DNA of 64,000 nucleotides from Brachynemurus nebulosus (Eukaryota; Arthropoda; Insecta; Neuroptera; Myrmeleontidae): NCBI GenBank assembly GCA_035578155.1, contig JAPWDM010000045.1, positions 921,001 to 985,000 of the forward strand, read 5' to 3'. Shown piece by piece: positions 20,496 to 31,670 of this stretch (position 1 is its first letter; each line of letters starts with the position of its first letter). The notes under the pieces were generated by a model. It saw only the letters and a program-made list of their open reading frames with translations, ran no database searches and was not told where the DNA came from. The position numbers and the translations under genes were made by a program.

Positions 20496-21440
20496 TTATG
20501 AGTTATACAATAAATACACAAGAACTATACAAATTTTGGTACAACTCTTTTTAATTAGCCGGAGAAGAGAAACAGTTCGAGCCCAAGTTTCAAGAGCAAA
20601 TTTACGAAGTTTTAATGCATATAGAGTGTATTCGAAGATATCCTTTGTTTTTAAAAAATTTAAATTCGAGAATAATTCCGGAAGGGTGTTTTCTGTATTT
20701 GTATATTTTTTAATGTAATTATTTTGGAAAGCGGATAAGATTGGGCACCGTAGAAAGAAGTATTCTAAAGTTTCTGGTTCCATTAAATAGCACATTAAAC
20801 AGATGCTTCCCGTAGCCCACTTATGAATATCTCCTGCTAAGTAGATTCTAATTTTTGATCTATTCATTAACCTGAGCTGAGCTATTAATCTGGCTTTTTT
20901 TATGTCAATGGGGTGGTATAAATATGATATCCCTTCGTTTGAATATTGCTTGTAGATTGAGTTATTAGTCGAATTTAATATCCTTATATAGTCCTCGATC
21001 TGAATTTTTTGGATAAAAGCGGAGAGTATGTTGTTTTTTAAGTGAGTAATAAGATTGGGGTCCTGGCTAAGCCATGCAGATTCGAAGCCTAAATCGATGA
21101 TAATCTCTTTCAGTTTAGCCCAGTTGTAGTTTATATCACTTGTTTCCATATTTTCTACTAGTTTTAAGTAGCCTTGTTTTATATATCTATAATCTGGAGC
21201 TTTCAAAAGTTTGATCCACCAGTTTAGTATTGTTTTAAGGCCAGAGGCTCCCAAATGGGTACACCCCATTTCCGTTCTTATGAGATAGTCGGCTGCGTTT
21301 CGTTGGAGATTGGAAACTAATTTCAGGAAGCTGCTTTGCGCTTGATCGAGCCTGTCGAGATATCTGGGGCTTCAGATTTCGGCTGCAGAGAGGAGTGAAG
21401 TGAACTGAAAATTCTACTCCTAGTTTCCCACGAGTCGGTA
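20496..21440 (-). pseudogene. LINE ORF2 C-terminal region with CCHC-like finger
   Basis: The frame from 21269 to the stop at 20496 contains LKTILNWWIKLLKAP, a helical linker and a finger-like GSICLMCYLMEPETLEYFFLRCP, in which the usual His is replaced by Tyr. Residues before it, on a shifted frame near 21440-21270, read PRYLDRLDQAQSSFLKLVSN and YLIRTEMGC, as in LINE C-terminal regions. One frameshift near 21270 and another near 21450 separate it from the RT. Confidence 0.7.
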
Positions 21441-21461
21441 CTGTTTTAACCAAAATATTTT

Positions 21462-22340
21462 TTACACTATTAATTGCACTATTGGCTTTTTTAAAGCTGT
21501 TTCCAACGTCTCGAGATATACCCCGGAACTGGAGAACGTAATCCCCAGATAATTAAATTTGCTAACAATATAAATTTTTCTATTATTTAGCATAAAACTA
21601 AAATTCGTTTTGGCTAATTTTCCTTTCTTTCTAAATATTACCATTTTTGTATTCTGCACATTAATTTCTAGATTAAAGTATTTGCAGTGATTTTGAAATA
21701 TATTTAATTTCTTTTGAAGGGCTAATGGTGTAGTGCCAAATATAGTGCAATCATCTGCAAAGAGTAAGTGCGATATCCGGGCATTGTTATATAACTTAGC
21801 TTCATACACTCCATTATTCAAGAGGAATGTATTTAGATTACTAATAAAGAGTAAAAAAAGAGTGGGGCTTAGGGGATCTCCCTGTAACACCCCACGGGTG
21901 ACGTTTATTTTTAATAATTGGTTGTTCATTTCGAGATTAAGCGTTGCTTTATTGTATATGTCAATCAAGGATATTATTACTGTTTTGCTAACATTCAGTT
22001 TTCGTAATTTATTCCATAGTATATTATGGCCTAACATATCGAAAGTTTTCTTGAGGTCAATGAAAGCCATATAGCATTTACCTCTATCTTTAAATATATG
22101 ACTTTGTATGAAGCAGTTTAAAATAAATATATTGTCGCTGCATCCTCTTTTCTTCCTGAAACCAGCCTGGTTCTCAGGTAATATATTGTTGGCTTCAGCC
22201 CAATTTAGTAGTCTATTCGCAATCAGCTGGGTATATATTGTCCGCAGACTATTCAATAAAGAAATGCTTCTAAAGTTATTTGAATCATTAAGTTACCTTT
22301 TTAAAAAATTAAACAAAGTTTCCCTTCGCACCATTTGTTC
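21462..22340 (-). pseudogene. LINE reverse transcriptase domain
   Basis: Frame 22256-21462 is open for 264 codons. Blocks: LRTIYTQLIANRLL, NQAGFRKKRGCSDNIF, MAFIDLKKTFD (usual catalytic Asp in the FxDxxKAFD motif), TRGVLQGDPLSPTLFLL and LLFADDCTIFG (catalytic ADD), ending in the thumb KFNYLGITFSSSG. A shifted frame upstream (to about 22340) adds FLKKGNLNDSNNFRSISLLN-like sequence. It polymerises cDNA at the nicked target in intact elements. This copy lacks its 5' part and is separated from its C-terminus by frameshifts. Confidence 0.8.
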
Positions 22341-22695
22341 AGGATTTTTCCTAACGTGAAACAGGAGTTGAATAAAGAGAGTCGTTTTAAGCGCCAATAT
22401 CGGGGAGATTTTTATAGAATTCGCTACGTAGTAGAAAAAAGGAAAATAAATTAGGTAATTCTGATACACAATTTTTTTCTTGATATAAAGCGATAAAATT
22501 AAAACAGAATCTTCCCCGATTTCTATTTATAAAAATAGTCTTTTAGTTTTACATGCAATATTGAAAATTACTAGCAACTAACTTTTTTTTTAGGGCGTTA
22601 CATCGCTTTGAAATGTCCGAAAAGAATATTTTGCTGGGAATTTTTTTCTCCTTAACGAATAATGCAATCAATATAAAACTTCCTATAAGTATATA

Positions 22696-23483
22696 CACGG
22701 AGAGAAAATTCCTATAAAAATTACTGTGCTCAGCACTACAATCGACGTGTAAAGGACGAACATATTAAATTCTGTAAGGTAAAAATATAAAGATTATAAT
22801 TAATCATAAAAAATTTAAAGGATGGAATGTTCTTTTCGTAATATTATCTCCGTAAAATTTGTAAAACAGCACAGTAAAAAGTTCCATTACCGACAAAAAA
22901 ATAATTTTAATTGTGTTTATTAAAAAAATTTCCATGCTAACATGCTAATAATAGAAAGAAAAAAAACAGAAAGAAGGTTGGTTGTGTTGGGATCGCTCTA
23001 ATGAAATGTACCTCAATTAGCGAGTTACATGGGTTACATGCGAACTATATAGGTGTGGACTGTGGAAGAAACTTTGTCAGACAGCTCGCACCAGGCACCT
23101 TGATGCAGCTAGTTGTCAGTTGCTTTTACACTCTCTTAGGATGATGTCATCGTTTAATTTATCTTTTTGTTATTTACCTATCTTTAGTATATGTATTAGA
23201 ATTATATTGTTGGCCATCATTTTTGTATACATATTTTTACAGGTACAGTGCAACCAATATAAGGTCGCGAGTCAGATGCGCAAATGAAAGAGTACGATAA
23301 CAAGAATTAAACTATAATATACATGCATAAGAGTGTGATAAAAGTTGTGTTAGCACCACATTAAATTTTACCATGCTAGCACATATTTTTTATTTTGGTC
23401 GTCGATCGCGCACAGATTATAGGGGAGCATAGTAATTTTTCTGAAATTTTCTCTACAAAAATTATAGGATTTTTCTCTCCGTG
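22696..23483. mobile_element. TA-flanked MITE, CACGGAGAG family (788 bp)
   Basis: Starts CACGGAGAGAAAATTCCTAT and ends with the reverse complement of CACGGAGAGAAAAATCC; TA flanks at 22694-22695 and 23484-23485. Its left terminal 60 bases match the 162-bp MITE at 5590-5751. The interior is AT-rich with no transposase. The TA duplication suggests Tc1/mariner-superfamily mobilisation. Confidence 0.8.
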
Positions 23484-24611
23484 TACCTATGTGATCCGAG
23501 ATACACCGGATCCGGGTGGAGGTCTAACGCAGACACTCTTTTTGCGAAAAAATTCACGGTGGGGAGCATAATTTACATTAGCTTTACTGGTGATGCACAA
23601 GATTATTAAAAAATATTAATTTATCGACAAATGGCGTTAGCTAGAAAAAAAAGAAGCTTGAAATTCGATAAAAAAATCAGCAATTTATAAAAAGATGGTT
23701 TGTTAATCAGTTTCAAAAATCGTATGTACCGCTTTAGATATAATCTGTTTAAGAAGCTACAGGTAAAATTTCAAGCCAATCGAATAAAAATTGCTTGAGT
23801 TATCTATCTTGCCCCCCGTTAAAAAAAAAAAAAAACATAATTTCAAGAAAAATGCCTGTAAAGATTCAAAACGTGTTTATTGTTTTGTGTGTTTATAGCT
23901 TCATTAACCCCATCTTTGAATTACATATTTATGGAAATATGACTGACCTGTAATGAAGGAAAGTTGTCGACCGAGTAAAACATTACAAAATGTTATGTAA
24001 AGCGGGGCGGCGTTCGGTTCAAATTGATTTTTAAAATATTTCCACAGTTATAATTCCTTCTAATTCTACTATTCGTCTGGAGATGTTTATACGTCACTTA
24101 AGCCAACAAAAGGAAAGCAAAATTTTTATCCAAATTGATGTAAGGCCTTAATTATTAAGTATGTAAAACAATATTCAGTAGAATATATGGACATTTAGTA
24201 GCTATGTAATTCTGTGTAATTCATTTCTCACAACCATCTGTTAAGAAATTTGATGTTATCAAGTAGGTATAGTTTGTTTGCCATTCGGATACATACTTTT
24301 ATTTGACATCGATATCGTGTATGCTATCTAAAAGGTCAAAACTATGTGATTTTTCTCCGTAGTAAATAAGTACTGTCAAAATATTAATATATTATAAAAT
24401 TATTTACATAAATTTTATGAAAATTATAATCAATTTATTATAAAATAAATAACTATTAAGAACTCATTATAAAATATTATTTAATACGTGGACGGCCATA
24501 AGTACTCTACAGCGTCAAGTTAAACCTGACTAATTGCAACACAACGCTGTACCACGTCAACAATTCCGTACAAAGTGTACACCAAAAAGGTATGTACCAC
24601 CGACAAACATA

Positions 24612-24743
24612 ATTCGCTCTTTGTCTAGGCACCATAGTACCGCAGAGGTACGATGTCTTCAATAATACATTACGTATTGTGCAGCAAAGCTGTAGTACTT
24701 ATTGTATCTATCATACCTATTTTACCTAGACAGAGAGCGAGCT
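24612..24743. repeat. Inverted repeat around TCGCTCT(T/C)TGTCTAG
   Basis: ATTCGCTCTTTGTCTAG at 24612-24628 is matched in reverse complement by CTAGACAGAGAGCGAGCT at 24726-24743, with weaker similarity further out. Probably the core of an old MITE; ends not defined. Confidence 0.45.
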
Positions 24744-26963
24744 ACACTTAGTTTTTGTTTAGTTGAGTATTTTCTTATAATGCCTCATGACCGTCAACGT
24801 GTTGACAATTATCAAAAATTTTAATCATAAAAATCAATGTTAACCACTTTATAGGATAATGTTCTACTTTAGATTAAAATATAATACTAAATAAATTTAC
24901 ATAAAATACAAACTATAATAGTTGCGAGAATGTATAGGGTGTTCAAAGCAACTAAGATCATATGTATAAACTTTAGGATAGGGGAAACTTTCTTATGAGC
25001 AAGGGATGTTTTATTATGTTATTTATTATAAGATATTAGGTAAAATCTTAAATGATATTGCGTCAAAATTAGTAATTAAAAACCAATGGCCGTAAATTTA
25101 TTGAAATAATAAATTATAAATAAATCTTAATGTAGTATTTTTAAATATTTATTAACAGGTAATATTACTTAGTAGACAATTGAACATTTATTGTAAAATT
25201 ACTCTTTTAATTAATTATGCACTTTCACAATCACTTGGTTTTTTGCTCGTAAAAAATAAAAAAAAATCAACTTTTTTTTTAAAAATAAACAAACTTTTTT
25301 TTTTAAACCCCAGTAATTAGAAAAAATGAATATTTTTGATAGTTTTTGATAGTTCATAAAAGCGCCAAATATGATAGATTTTAGATCTCAAATATTTGAT
25401 AGTGCCAGAGATAAGGGCGCCCATGTTCGGGGGCAAGGAGGGGGCGCCATAGTTTTTTTTTATTCCGTCAGTTAAGCGCTGAATTTTGTCAGTCTAATTG
25501 TCTAATTGTAGAGTTGTTTTTGATTAATTGTTAACAAACCGGTTTTTGAATTAAGTCTTTTTAAGATATGTACGTCTAGGTGTGGCATATTTTAAAAATT
25601 TATTTTGCATTATCTATCATAATAACAAAACATATAAAAGAAAATTAATTTATCAAAGAAACAACTATATTTTTATAAACTATATCAGCAAATATTTGTA
25701 AATTTTAAAATACAACTATTTCAAACATTTCTGTTTTAATAATTCAATGGAATTTGCCATGCATAATTCAATATTTTATTGTTGAATATATTACATATTT
25801 TTTTACAATGGCATTAGATGCCATAGTCAATTACAGGAATCAATTACAGATTATTTGCAAAATATTCTTTCATGTGTACATACCATAGAGAGATTTCTTC
25901 TCTGTTCCTGAATTTAATCTCAATGATTAATGGTTAAGAAAGGAAAATGGTTAAGAATCAATTAGTGAGAGTAAGATGGTATAAGAAGTGCAACTTTTAA
26001 AATTTTCAAGCGAAAATATTTAACCAGATGCAACTTTAATCATCATCTACGTAAATACCTATAGTGGTAACTGTGAAAACTTGGTACCCTAAAACTATCC
26101 TCCATCTATTATACTCAGTTACCAATCTAGAAGACAAAAAATTTAGAAAATGCCTATCTTTTTAAATCTAGAAAAATAATGGAAAAATGTTCCATACATC
26201 ACGTGAGAATTGCTTTTTAAAGAATACATTATTAATTTGGTACCCAAGTACCCTTATGTATCCCAAAAATTAATTAATAAAATTCTATAAAATCAAAAAA
26301 AAAAAAAAAAGAATTCAAAAATAAAATGCAAGCGACCATTAAGGTACCATAATTTAACTAAAGAACCCTAAAAATATAGTTGCAACATCAAAATAACGTA
26401 AGTAATATAACAGTTACTAAAAGCATGCTATGCTAAATTTTGTTATTAACAGAATTATCAAAGAGGAAAAGATTTATTATTAATAATTAACATGAAACAG
26501 AAAAATAGAAATTTTTATCAAATTCTACGGTTCTAATGATTTTAAAATTACAGTTATTGGGTACAAATTACAAAAATTAAATAAATAAATAAAGGCTTAT
26601 GATAATATAATATATTATAGAGACATTCAGTAATTAATTGGAAACTGGATATTGTTTCAATTTTAAACAGAAGCTAGGTATTAATTAATAATGCATTTAC
26701 GTAGATATAAAACGTTAAAAATAACATAAAACATTGTTGTCCTTAATTTAATTAATAAGTAGAGTATTAAGAAAAATTCAACTTATTGAGGGTTTTGTAA
26801 ATCTAAAATATTATTTTCAATCTTTATTTTAGAATTGTAGAACATTGAGTCACATAGCATCCTTCTAAAGTTTGAAATTTGAATAAAATAATATTTAGGA
26901 AATGTGAATTGCAAAAAGTTTTTGATAAAATTCAATCACTAAATTATTGAACAAACGAACGGA

Positions 26964-27630
26964 TGCCATATTACTAGTCTAGAAATTCGAAAAAATCGAT
27001 TTTTGTTTTTTTTTCCATATTTTTAAAGTTTAGAGCTTTAAGAAACAGCCTGTGTATCTTTTTAATGTTAAATTCAAATTTTTAATATAAATTACTCGAA
27101 ACTATTATTTTTCGATACGGTTGACATGATATCTCAAGTTTACTTACCGATTTACTTGAAATTTGGTTCAGACCTTCTTAATATTATCAAAATTGTTCCG
27201 ACGTAGGGAATTTTGGGCATTTTTTTTACTAATTTTAAAATATTTTCAAAGTTGAAAAAAGGAGGCAAAAATTTTTTTTTCAAATGGATGCTATTTTGTG
27301 GAAAAATTTATTTTTTTAAATCGGCTACGCCCAAATAATTCTACATCCTTGTTTATTAAGAGTTAACTAAAATTTTATGTTTCAGATCACCAGGAGGGCT
27401 GGAATCACGTCAACCAGGAGACATCTTGTTTTTGAGTCCCTACTTTGCCGGCCTGTACCGATTTCAATTTTGAATTTTTTTTAAATTTTTATACATTTTT
27501 ATACTTTCTAAGTATCAATAAAAAACTGTTAAAAATTGGATACTAAAAATGTTTACTGTTGCTTTTTCTTTTTTTTTTTTATTACGCCCGTAAAATCACC
27601 TCAAAATTGAGCCTCTAGACTAGAATACCC
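26964..27630 (+). mobile_element. TIR element with TATT(A)CTAGTCTAGA ends
   Basis: The left end contains ATATTACTAGTCTAGA (about 26966-26982) and the right end reads CTCTAGACTAGAATACCCC (27612-27630), an imperfect inverted repeat. Between them lies AT-rich DNA plus a possible 3' terminal exon at 27386-27484 and an AATAAA at about 27517. The superfamily is not decided. Confidence 0.5.
27386..27484 (+). pseudogene. Possible 3' terminal exon of a transposase gene
   Basis: A good acceptor (TTTTATGTTTCAG ending at 27385) precedes a short frame: ITRRAGITSTRRH, then LVFESLLCRP, ending in a T-rich stop region, followed by AATAAA. It is GC-richer than its surroundings. It lies in the TIR element at 26964-27630 and is antisense to the host gene. 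No family can be named from 33 residues. Confidence 0.3.
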
Positions 27631-27884
27631 CTTTAAACAAAATTCAAAATAAATTGTCGAGTCATGTACATATTATGTACGTGAGTTTATTTGAAAATGC
27701 TTTTGAAAAGCACAATTGATTTGAAATAATCAACCAAAAAATCGAAATCGTTAAGTAAAAATCGAAAACTAATCCCTTAGGTGTTGCTTATACGAGTACA
27801 TATGTGATTTCAGATAATTCCAAAAAATTAATTAAATAATAAAAACTGGTGTTTATTTTTAAATTAGCAGTTTATAAAACTTAC

Positions 27885-27944
27885 ATGTATCAAACAAATT
27901 GCACCAATCAATATGAAAGCTATCTTCATTTTTAACGACATCAT
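27885..27944 (-). CDS. Small secreted protein, exon 1 (start codon and signal peptide)
   Basis: The minus strand reads ATGATG at 27944-27939; the first ATG is taken as the start, although a third in-frame ATG (codon 6) would give a more typical signal peptide starting MKIAFIL. The 20 codons encode a short basic head then IAFILIGAICLI, the hydrophobic core of a signal sequence. The exon ends CAT/GTAAGT at 27885/27884, phase 0, and joins LSNAAS in exon 2, which supplies the cleavage site. The upstream DNA has a TATA-like element near 28084-28096. Confidence 0.72.
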
Positions 27945-28061
27945 TTTATATTAAAATTAATAAACAAACAAATTCAAAAATTCAAAAGATTATTGTTGTC
28001 ACTGGTAAAGCTTGCAGTAATACGAGTAGAGTGCGTTTTTACGTTTCAAATTACAAACAAC

Positions 28062-28096
28062 AAATGAATTCAATGCCAGTCAATTTATTTAAATTA
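28062..28096 (-). promoter_or_regulatory. Candidate core promoter: TATA-like box and initiator
   Basis: On the minus strand a TTTAAATAAA tract (28093-28084) lies about 20-30 bases upstream of TCATTT (28067-28062), which fits the arthropod initiator TCAKTY. This would give a 5' UTR of about 120 bases before the ATG at 27944. Both motifs are common by chance in AT-rich DNA. Confidence 0.25.
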
Positions 28097-28099
28097 TTG

Positions 28100-28845
28100 G
28101 TAACGAGTGACGATGAATCAGTTATTATAACAATGGCTTCTTTTTCCTTTAAATGAATTATTTAATTAATATGTTGCCTTCTTCGTTTATTGTATTATTT
28201 TTATATTTTGTTATTCATTTGTTAAATGAATCAAATAACAATGTCTAATAATTACGTTGCTAATTAGAATTACGTTGATCCTATTAACTCGATATTTAAT
28301 ACGTATATATGGAAAAAGTTTAATTTCGGGGGCTTTTGTGGATTATTAAATAACTTATGTACTTAAAATTATTGTAACTTTCTTTCGTAATCAAAGTAGA
28401 AAATTGATGGGGAAAATAATTCTGGAAAATAATAAATATGATAGTAAATATAACTGAAATCAAAATAAAGTCGATCTTATGCTGTATACCATGTGAGTTG
28501 CCATTTCTATTACAACCAAATTTTTATGATAGAAATAGTACTGGAAAAGGTTCTTTTCTTGGATATAATGGAAATGTAACCAAGAAAAACACTATCGGTT
28601 GAAGTAGCCTCAAGTACATATGCATATTTTTACCGCCTAACTTATAAATTAAAGAAAAATTAAAAAATTAAACTTGGGTAAAAATTTTTTTTGCTCATTT
28701 ATGTTGTTAATTAATGCATTGGATCAGTTTTGTCGAAAAATTAATATATAGTCTCATTTAAAAATCTATAAATTTGTAGCTCGAAAACCATAAGAGCTAT
28801 AAAGCTCCTAACTATGGCAATCGGTTGCCACGTCGATATCTACAA
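28100..28845. other. Upstream region of the host gene, nothing recognised
   Basis: AT-rich sequence 5' of exon 1. Apart from a small hairpin (TTTTCTTGG, loop, CCAAGAAAA near 28555-28592) no ORF, repeat or RNA gene was seen. It should contain any upstream regulatory elements or a 5' non-coding exon. Confidence 0.5.
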
Positions 28846-28848
28846 CTC

Positions 28849-29069
28849 TTATTTGAACAATTTTTCGATTAAATCAACGGTTTTGCTGTAATAAAAACGG
28901 CAACTCTCGAAAAACTCACACAGTATATTGTATTCTGGTGTTCTATTGTTAGAGTTGTCGTCTGTAAAATCTTTAAATCTAGACAAGGAGCCCAAAATCT
29001 CCAGATTTTTGGGCTTTCCTTCCATCTCTCCGTTGATGATCACGCAACTGGGAATAGGGAATATACATG
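28849..29069 (-). pseudogene. Unidentified ORF remnant, 64-72 codons
   Basis: An open minus-strand frame without an ATG start, reading CVIINGEMEGKPKNLEILG, then RFKDFTDDNSNNRTPEYN and LCEFFESCRFYYSKTVDLIEKLF. Its composition is protein-like rather than AT-translated noise, and it could be an exon or a transposase fragment. A CCCTATTCCCAG lies just upstream, a possible acceptor. No domain is recognised. Confidence 0.3.
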
Positions 29070-29972
29070 TTTTTTAGAAAATTGTGAAACGTTTTTTAGA
29101 ATATTCTATACATGTCACAAATTCTTATGACAGTTCTTTTTGTTTGATTAATTTTAGTTTTCATAACGAAATTAATGTAAATTATCTACCTTAAATAAAA
29201 ATTCCGCCAAAACGGTACATTTGAGAAATGAGCGATCCTATTGGTTGTGACGTTTAATGTATCAGTTTCACCAAATATGCCAGATATATATACTGAATGA
29301 AATATGCACTAAAGGTATAACGTAGAGTACCATAAATAATAGGATACACTCTATAAACTTTGTCACTGATACGAAAACATATATCAAATAGAATAAAAAT
29401 TAATTTTTGAATTAATTATTTAATTCATTAACTATTTAATATATTTGCTAAACTTTATTCGTCAAAAAAATTAAAATATTGGCAGATATGGAAAGCAGTG
29501 GAGAATAAACGATTAGATTTTTGATATTATCAGAAGCAGTGCCATCTACAGAACGAATTATATAACAATGCTGCTGGCCTGGGTGGTAGTAACTTTGTTA
29601 TTTTAATATCTTCAAGTGACGTCAGCGCGCCAAATTGTGATGTTTAAATAATGATAACGTAAAATGAAAAATCATTTTTTTTTATTTTTCTGAAATAAAG
29701 GCGCAAATTGTACTCATAATATATTTTTGTGATTTTTTGACATCAACTTAAACTATTTTTGAAATAAATGAAAAACATGCATATTCCCTATTTTTAAAAC
29801 AGTGTTACCGTCGACTCTCGTTAATTCAAACCTGCGATAATTCTAACCTCTCTATAATTCAAAGTTATCACGAGTTCCCTACAAAATCTTTTTATATTTC
29901 GAACTTAATCAATACATTTTTATGCACTTGGTAATTCGAAAGAAAAAATCATTGCTACGTAACAAAACGACG

Positions 29973-31005
29973 CACAGTGGGGCCAAATACCATTAAAGGC
30001 GGCAAAAATACAAAAAATTAAATTATAAGCTAAAATTTATATGACCCCTTAAGTCAATAGCTAAAATATTCTAGCAACGACCTCTGTAATTAACTTATGT
30101 AAAATAGCGCGGGAGGTGCAAATATATCGACTATTATTTGTTATTTCTATAAATTGATTGCTTTTTAAACCATATCATTGTATGTAAAGTAGTGATTTGC
30201 GAGACGATTATTTAAGTTATAAAAAAAATAAAATCGGTTATAATGGGCGATGTTCCCCATGGTATGTTATTTTTTTATGTATCTTGTTTGTTAAAATCAG
30301 TACTCGTATTGATACTATCAAGCTTTAATAAAACATGGTTGAATTAGCTAGAAAAATTCTGTAAAAATTAATTTCTCAAAGAATTTTAGTTACGTATCCA
30401 ATCGAATCCAACGGATATATTTGTGGAATTTGATAAAGCAATTAGTCTATTTTGGTATTATGATTACAGAGCTTGCACCAAATTACACCTTTTTTCAAAA
30501 TTTACTGATTTTATTTTCATTTTGTTTGAGAAAAAATCATCAATAAGAAGCTTAGAAAGTTCATATAAGCTCTCAGTGGTGCATAAAAATATCAAATGAT
30601 TAAATAAAACACTCACATTTATTAGATTTACGTAAGTACCGAATATTCCAGTTAAGTTAAAGCTAAAATTAAGCGTATCATCGAAATTCGTTGTCAAAAA
30701 TTCCATTTAAAATTTATAAATTATACCACGTGGCTAGAAACCAGTAACCGGAAATAAAATCGAGTTGTATGAAAACAGTCTCAACCTAGGGTCAAACAAG
30801 ATCTGCAAATTTCAAATTCATCCGACAAATGGTTTTTGACATATAATTTGACTAACCGTTATGGGACACCCTGTATAGTGGGACACCCAGTATTTTATTA
30901 ATAAATATCAAGTAAAAGTAAAATATATTGTTATATAACTATTCTGTATTCAATAAAAGGACTAAATAATTTTTGCCATCTTTTACATACTTTGGCCCCA
31001 CTGTG
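29973..31005. mobile_element. Transib-like element nested in the pogo-like element
   Basis: Ends are perfect 15-base inverted repeats, CACAGTGGGGCCAAA, and the target duplication is CGACG (29968-29972 and 31006-31010). Transib transposons have 5-bp GC-rich duplications and termini starting with CACWRTG, the heptamer shared with RAG recombination signals. The 1,033-bp element lacks a recognisable transposase; its only notable frame is at 30464-30706 on the minus strand. Confidence 0.75.
30464..30706 (-). CDS. 80-aa ORF inside the Transib-like element, doubtful
   Basis: An ATG-initiated frame on the minus strand, MEFLTTNFDDTLNFSFNLTG, ending NFEKRCNLVQAL. It is Phe/Leu/Asn-rich, has no recognised domain and no DDE residues in context. 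Either chance in AT-rich DNA or a fragment picked up by the element. Confidence 0.2.
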   Translation of the reverse strand: MEFLTTNFDDTLNFSFNLTGIFGTYVNLINVSVLFNHLIFLCTTESLYELSKLLIDDFFSNKMKIKSVNFEKRCNLVQAL

Positions 31006-31670
31006 CGACGCGTTAATTCGAACTCATCGGTGTCAAACACTCGACAATTCAAAGTTGCAGAGAAAAAGAGACAGAAAGATTGTAAGTACATTTTGAGACA
31101 AGTTTAAACTTGTACATATCATCGTACACGAGCCTTTGTTTTTGTTATGATGAACCATTTGATTTTTTTTTTTTTATTAAGCTGCATTTTTAACAACTGT
31201 GGTCATTTATGCAGCTAAAAAAAATAAATTACAATAATTTATATAATGTGAATGTGAGTATCATACAATATACATATTATTAAGTTCATATATTCACATT
31301 TGATATTTCAAACACTCGATAAATGGTAATATTTTAAGAGTCCCTCGAGTTTCGAATTAACGAGAGTCGGCTGTATTATGATTTATGTTATTATTTATTG
31401 ACCTTGTGGTAACTTTTTACATAGCCAGTAAAGGATTATAGCAATAGAAAAACAACTCTAGTCTACCCTAAAGTTAAATAATAACAATGCAAGTAGGTGG
31501 ATGTGTATTGCTACTCCACTGTGGTAATAAAATGTAATATTATTCAGTGCACTATTTTCTCATCAGTTCACTGTTCGCTGCATAGAACCTGGATTCGAGA
31601 TGTTTTAATGAATGAGACGATATGGATTATGTCAGACTTAGAACCAAAGTAATTATACACTTTGACGCAG

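Larger units (their letters stand above)
20376..22372 (-). mobile_element. 5'-truncated LINE on the minus strand, 3' end at (TAA)n
   Basis: Contains RT and the C-terminal domain of a non-LTR element, with its 3' UTR (20495-20376) running directly into the (TTA)n tract. The RT has the pattern FRSISLLNSLRTIYTQ, PENQAGFRKKRGC and GVLQGDPLSPTLF, LLFADD. It has no RNase H, unlike the I-like copies nearby, so it belongs to a different clade (CR1/L2-like or R4-like; not decided here). The 5' part is missing and frames are broken. Confidence 0.75.
16984..27884 (-). other. Intron 1 of the secreted-protein gene (10.9 kb)
   Basis: Runs on the minus strand from GTAAGT at 27884-27879 to TTGCTTAG ending at 16984. 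It contains the elements listed separately between 17.0 and 27.6 kb. Unlisted stretches, mainly 18720-19440, 23490-24480 and 24830-26960, are AT-rich and show no gene, long ORF or recognised repeat, apart from a short GC-rich GGGGGCGCC tract near 25430-25450. Confidence 0.7.
1408..27944 (-). other. Host gene span: three-exon gene for a 103-aa secreted protein
   Basis: Join of 27885-27944, 16873-16983 and 1408-1548 on the minus strand: 20 + 37 + 46 codons plus stop, all introns phase 0, both donors GTAAGT. The precursor has a hydrophobic signal sequence (residues about 6-24), a likely cleavage after SNA or SNAA, a furin-type RQKR at residues 29-32, then a Cys-free, Lys/Asp/Glu-rich mature chain of about 71 residues with regularly spaced Ile, Met, Phe, Val, Leu and Trp, predicted to be helical. 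It should enter the secretory pathway. Introns of 10,901 and 15,324 bases make up about 99% of the span and are packed with transposons. The function is unknown; candidates are a lipid-binding/apolipoprotein-like, host-defence, venom or salivary peptide, but nothing seen decides this. Confidence 0.72.
29808..31373. mobile_element. pogo/Tigger-like TIR element with TA flanks
   Basis: Left terminus CCGTCGACTCTCGTTAATTC and right terminus the complement of CAGCCGACTCTCGTTAATTC, flanked by TA at 29806-29807 and 31374-31375. CTCG.TAATTCGAA-type termini and TA targets are typical of pogo/Tigger elements. Without the nested insertion at 29973-31005 it would be about 530 bp, so it is a non-autonomous copy with no transposase. 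Subterminal copies of TCG..AATTC recur inside. Confidence 0.82.
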
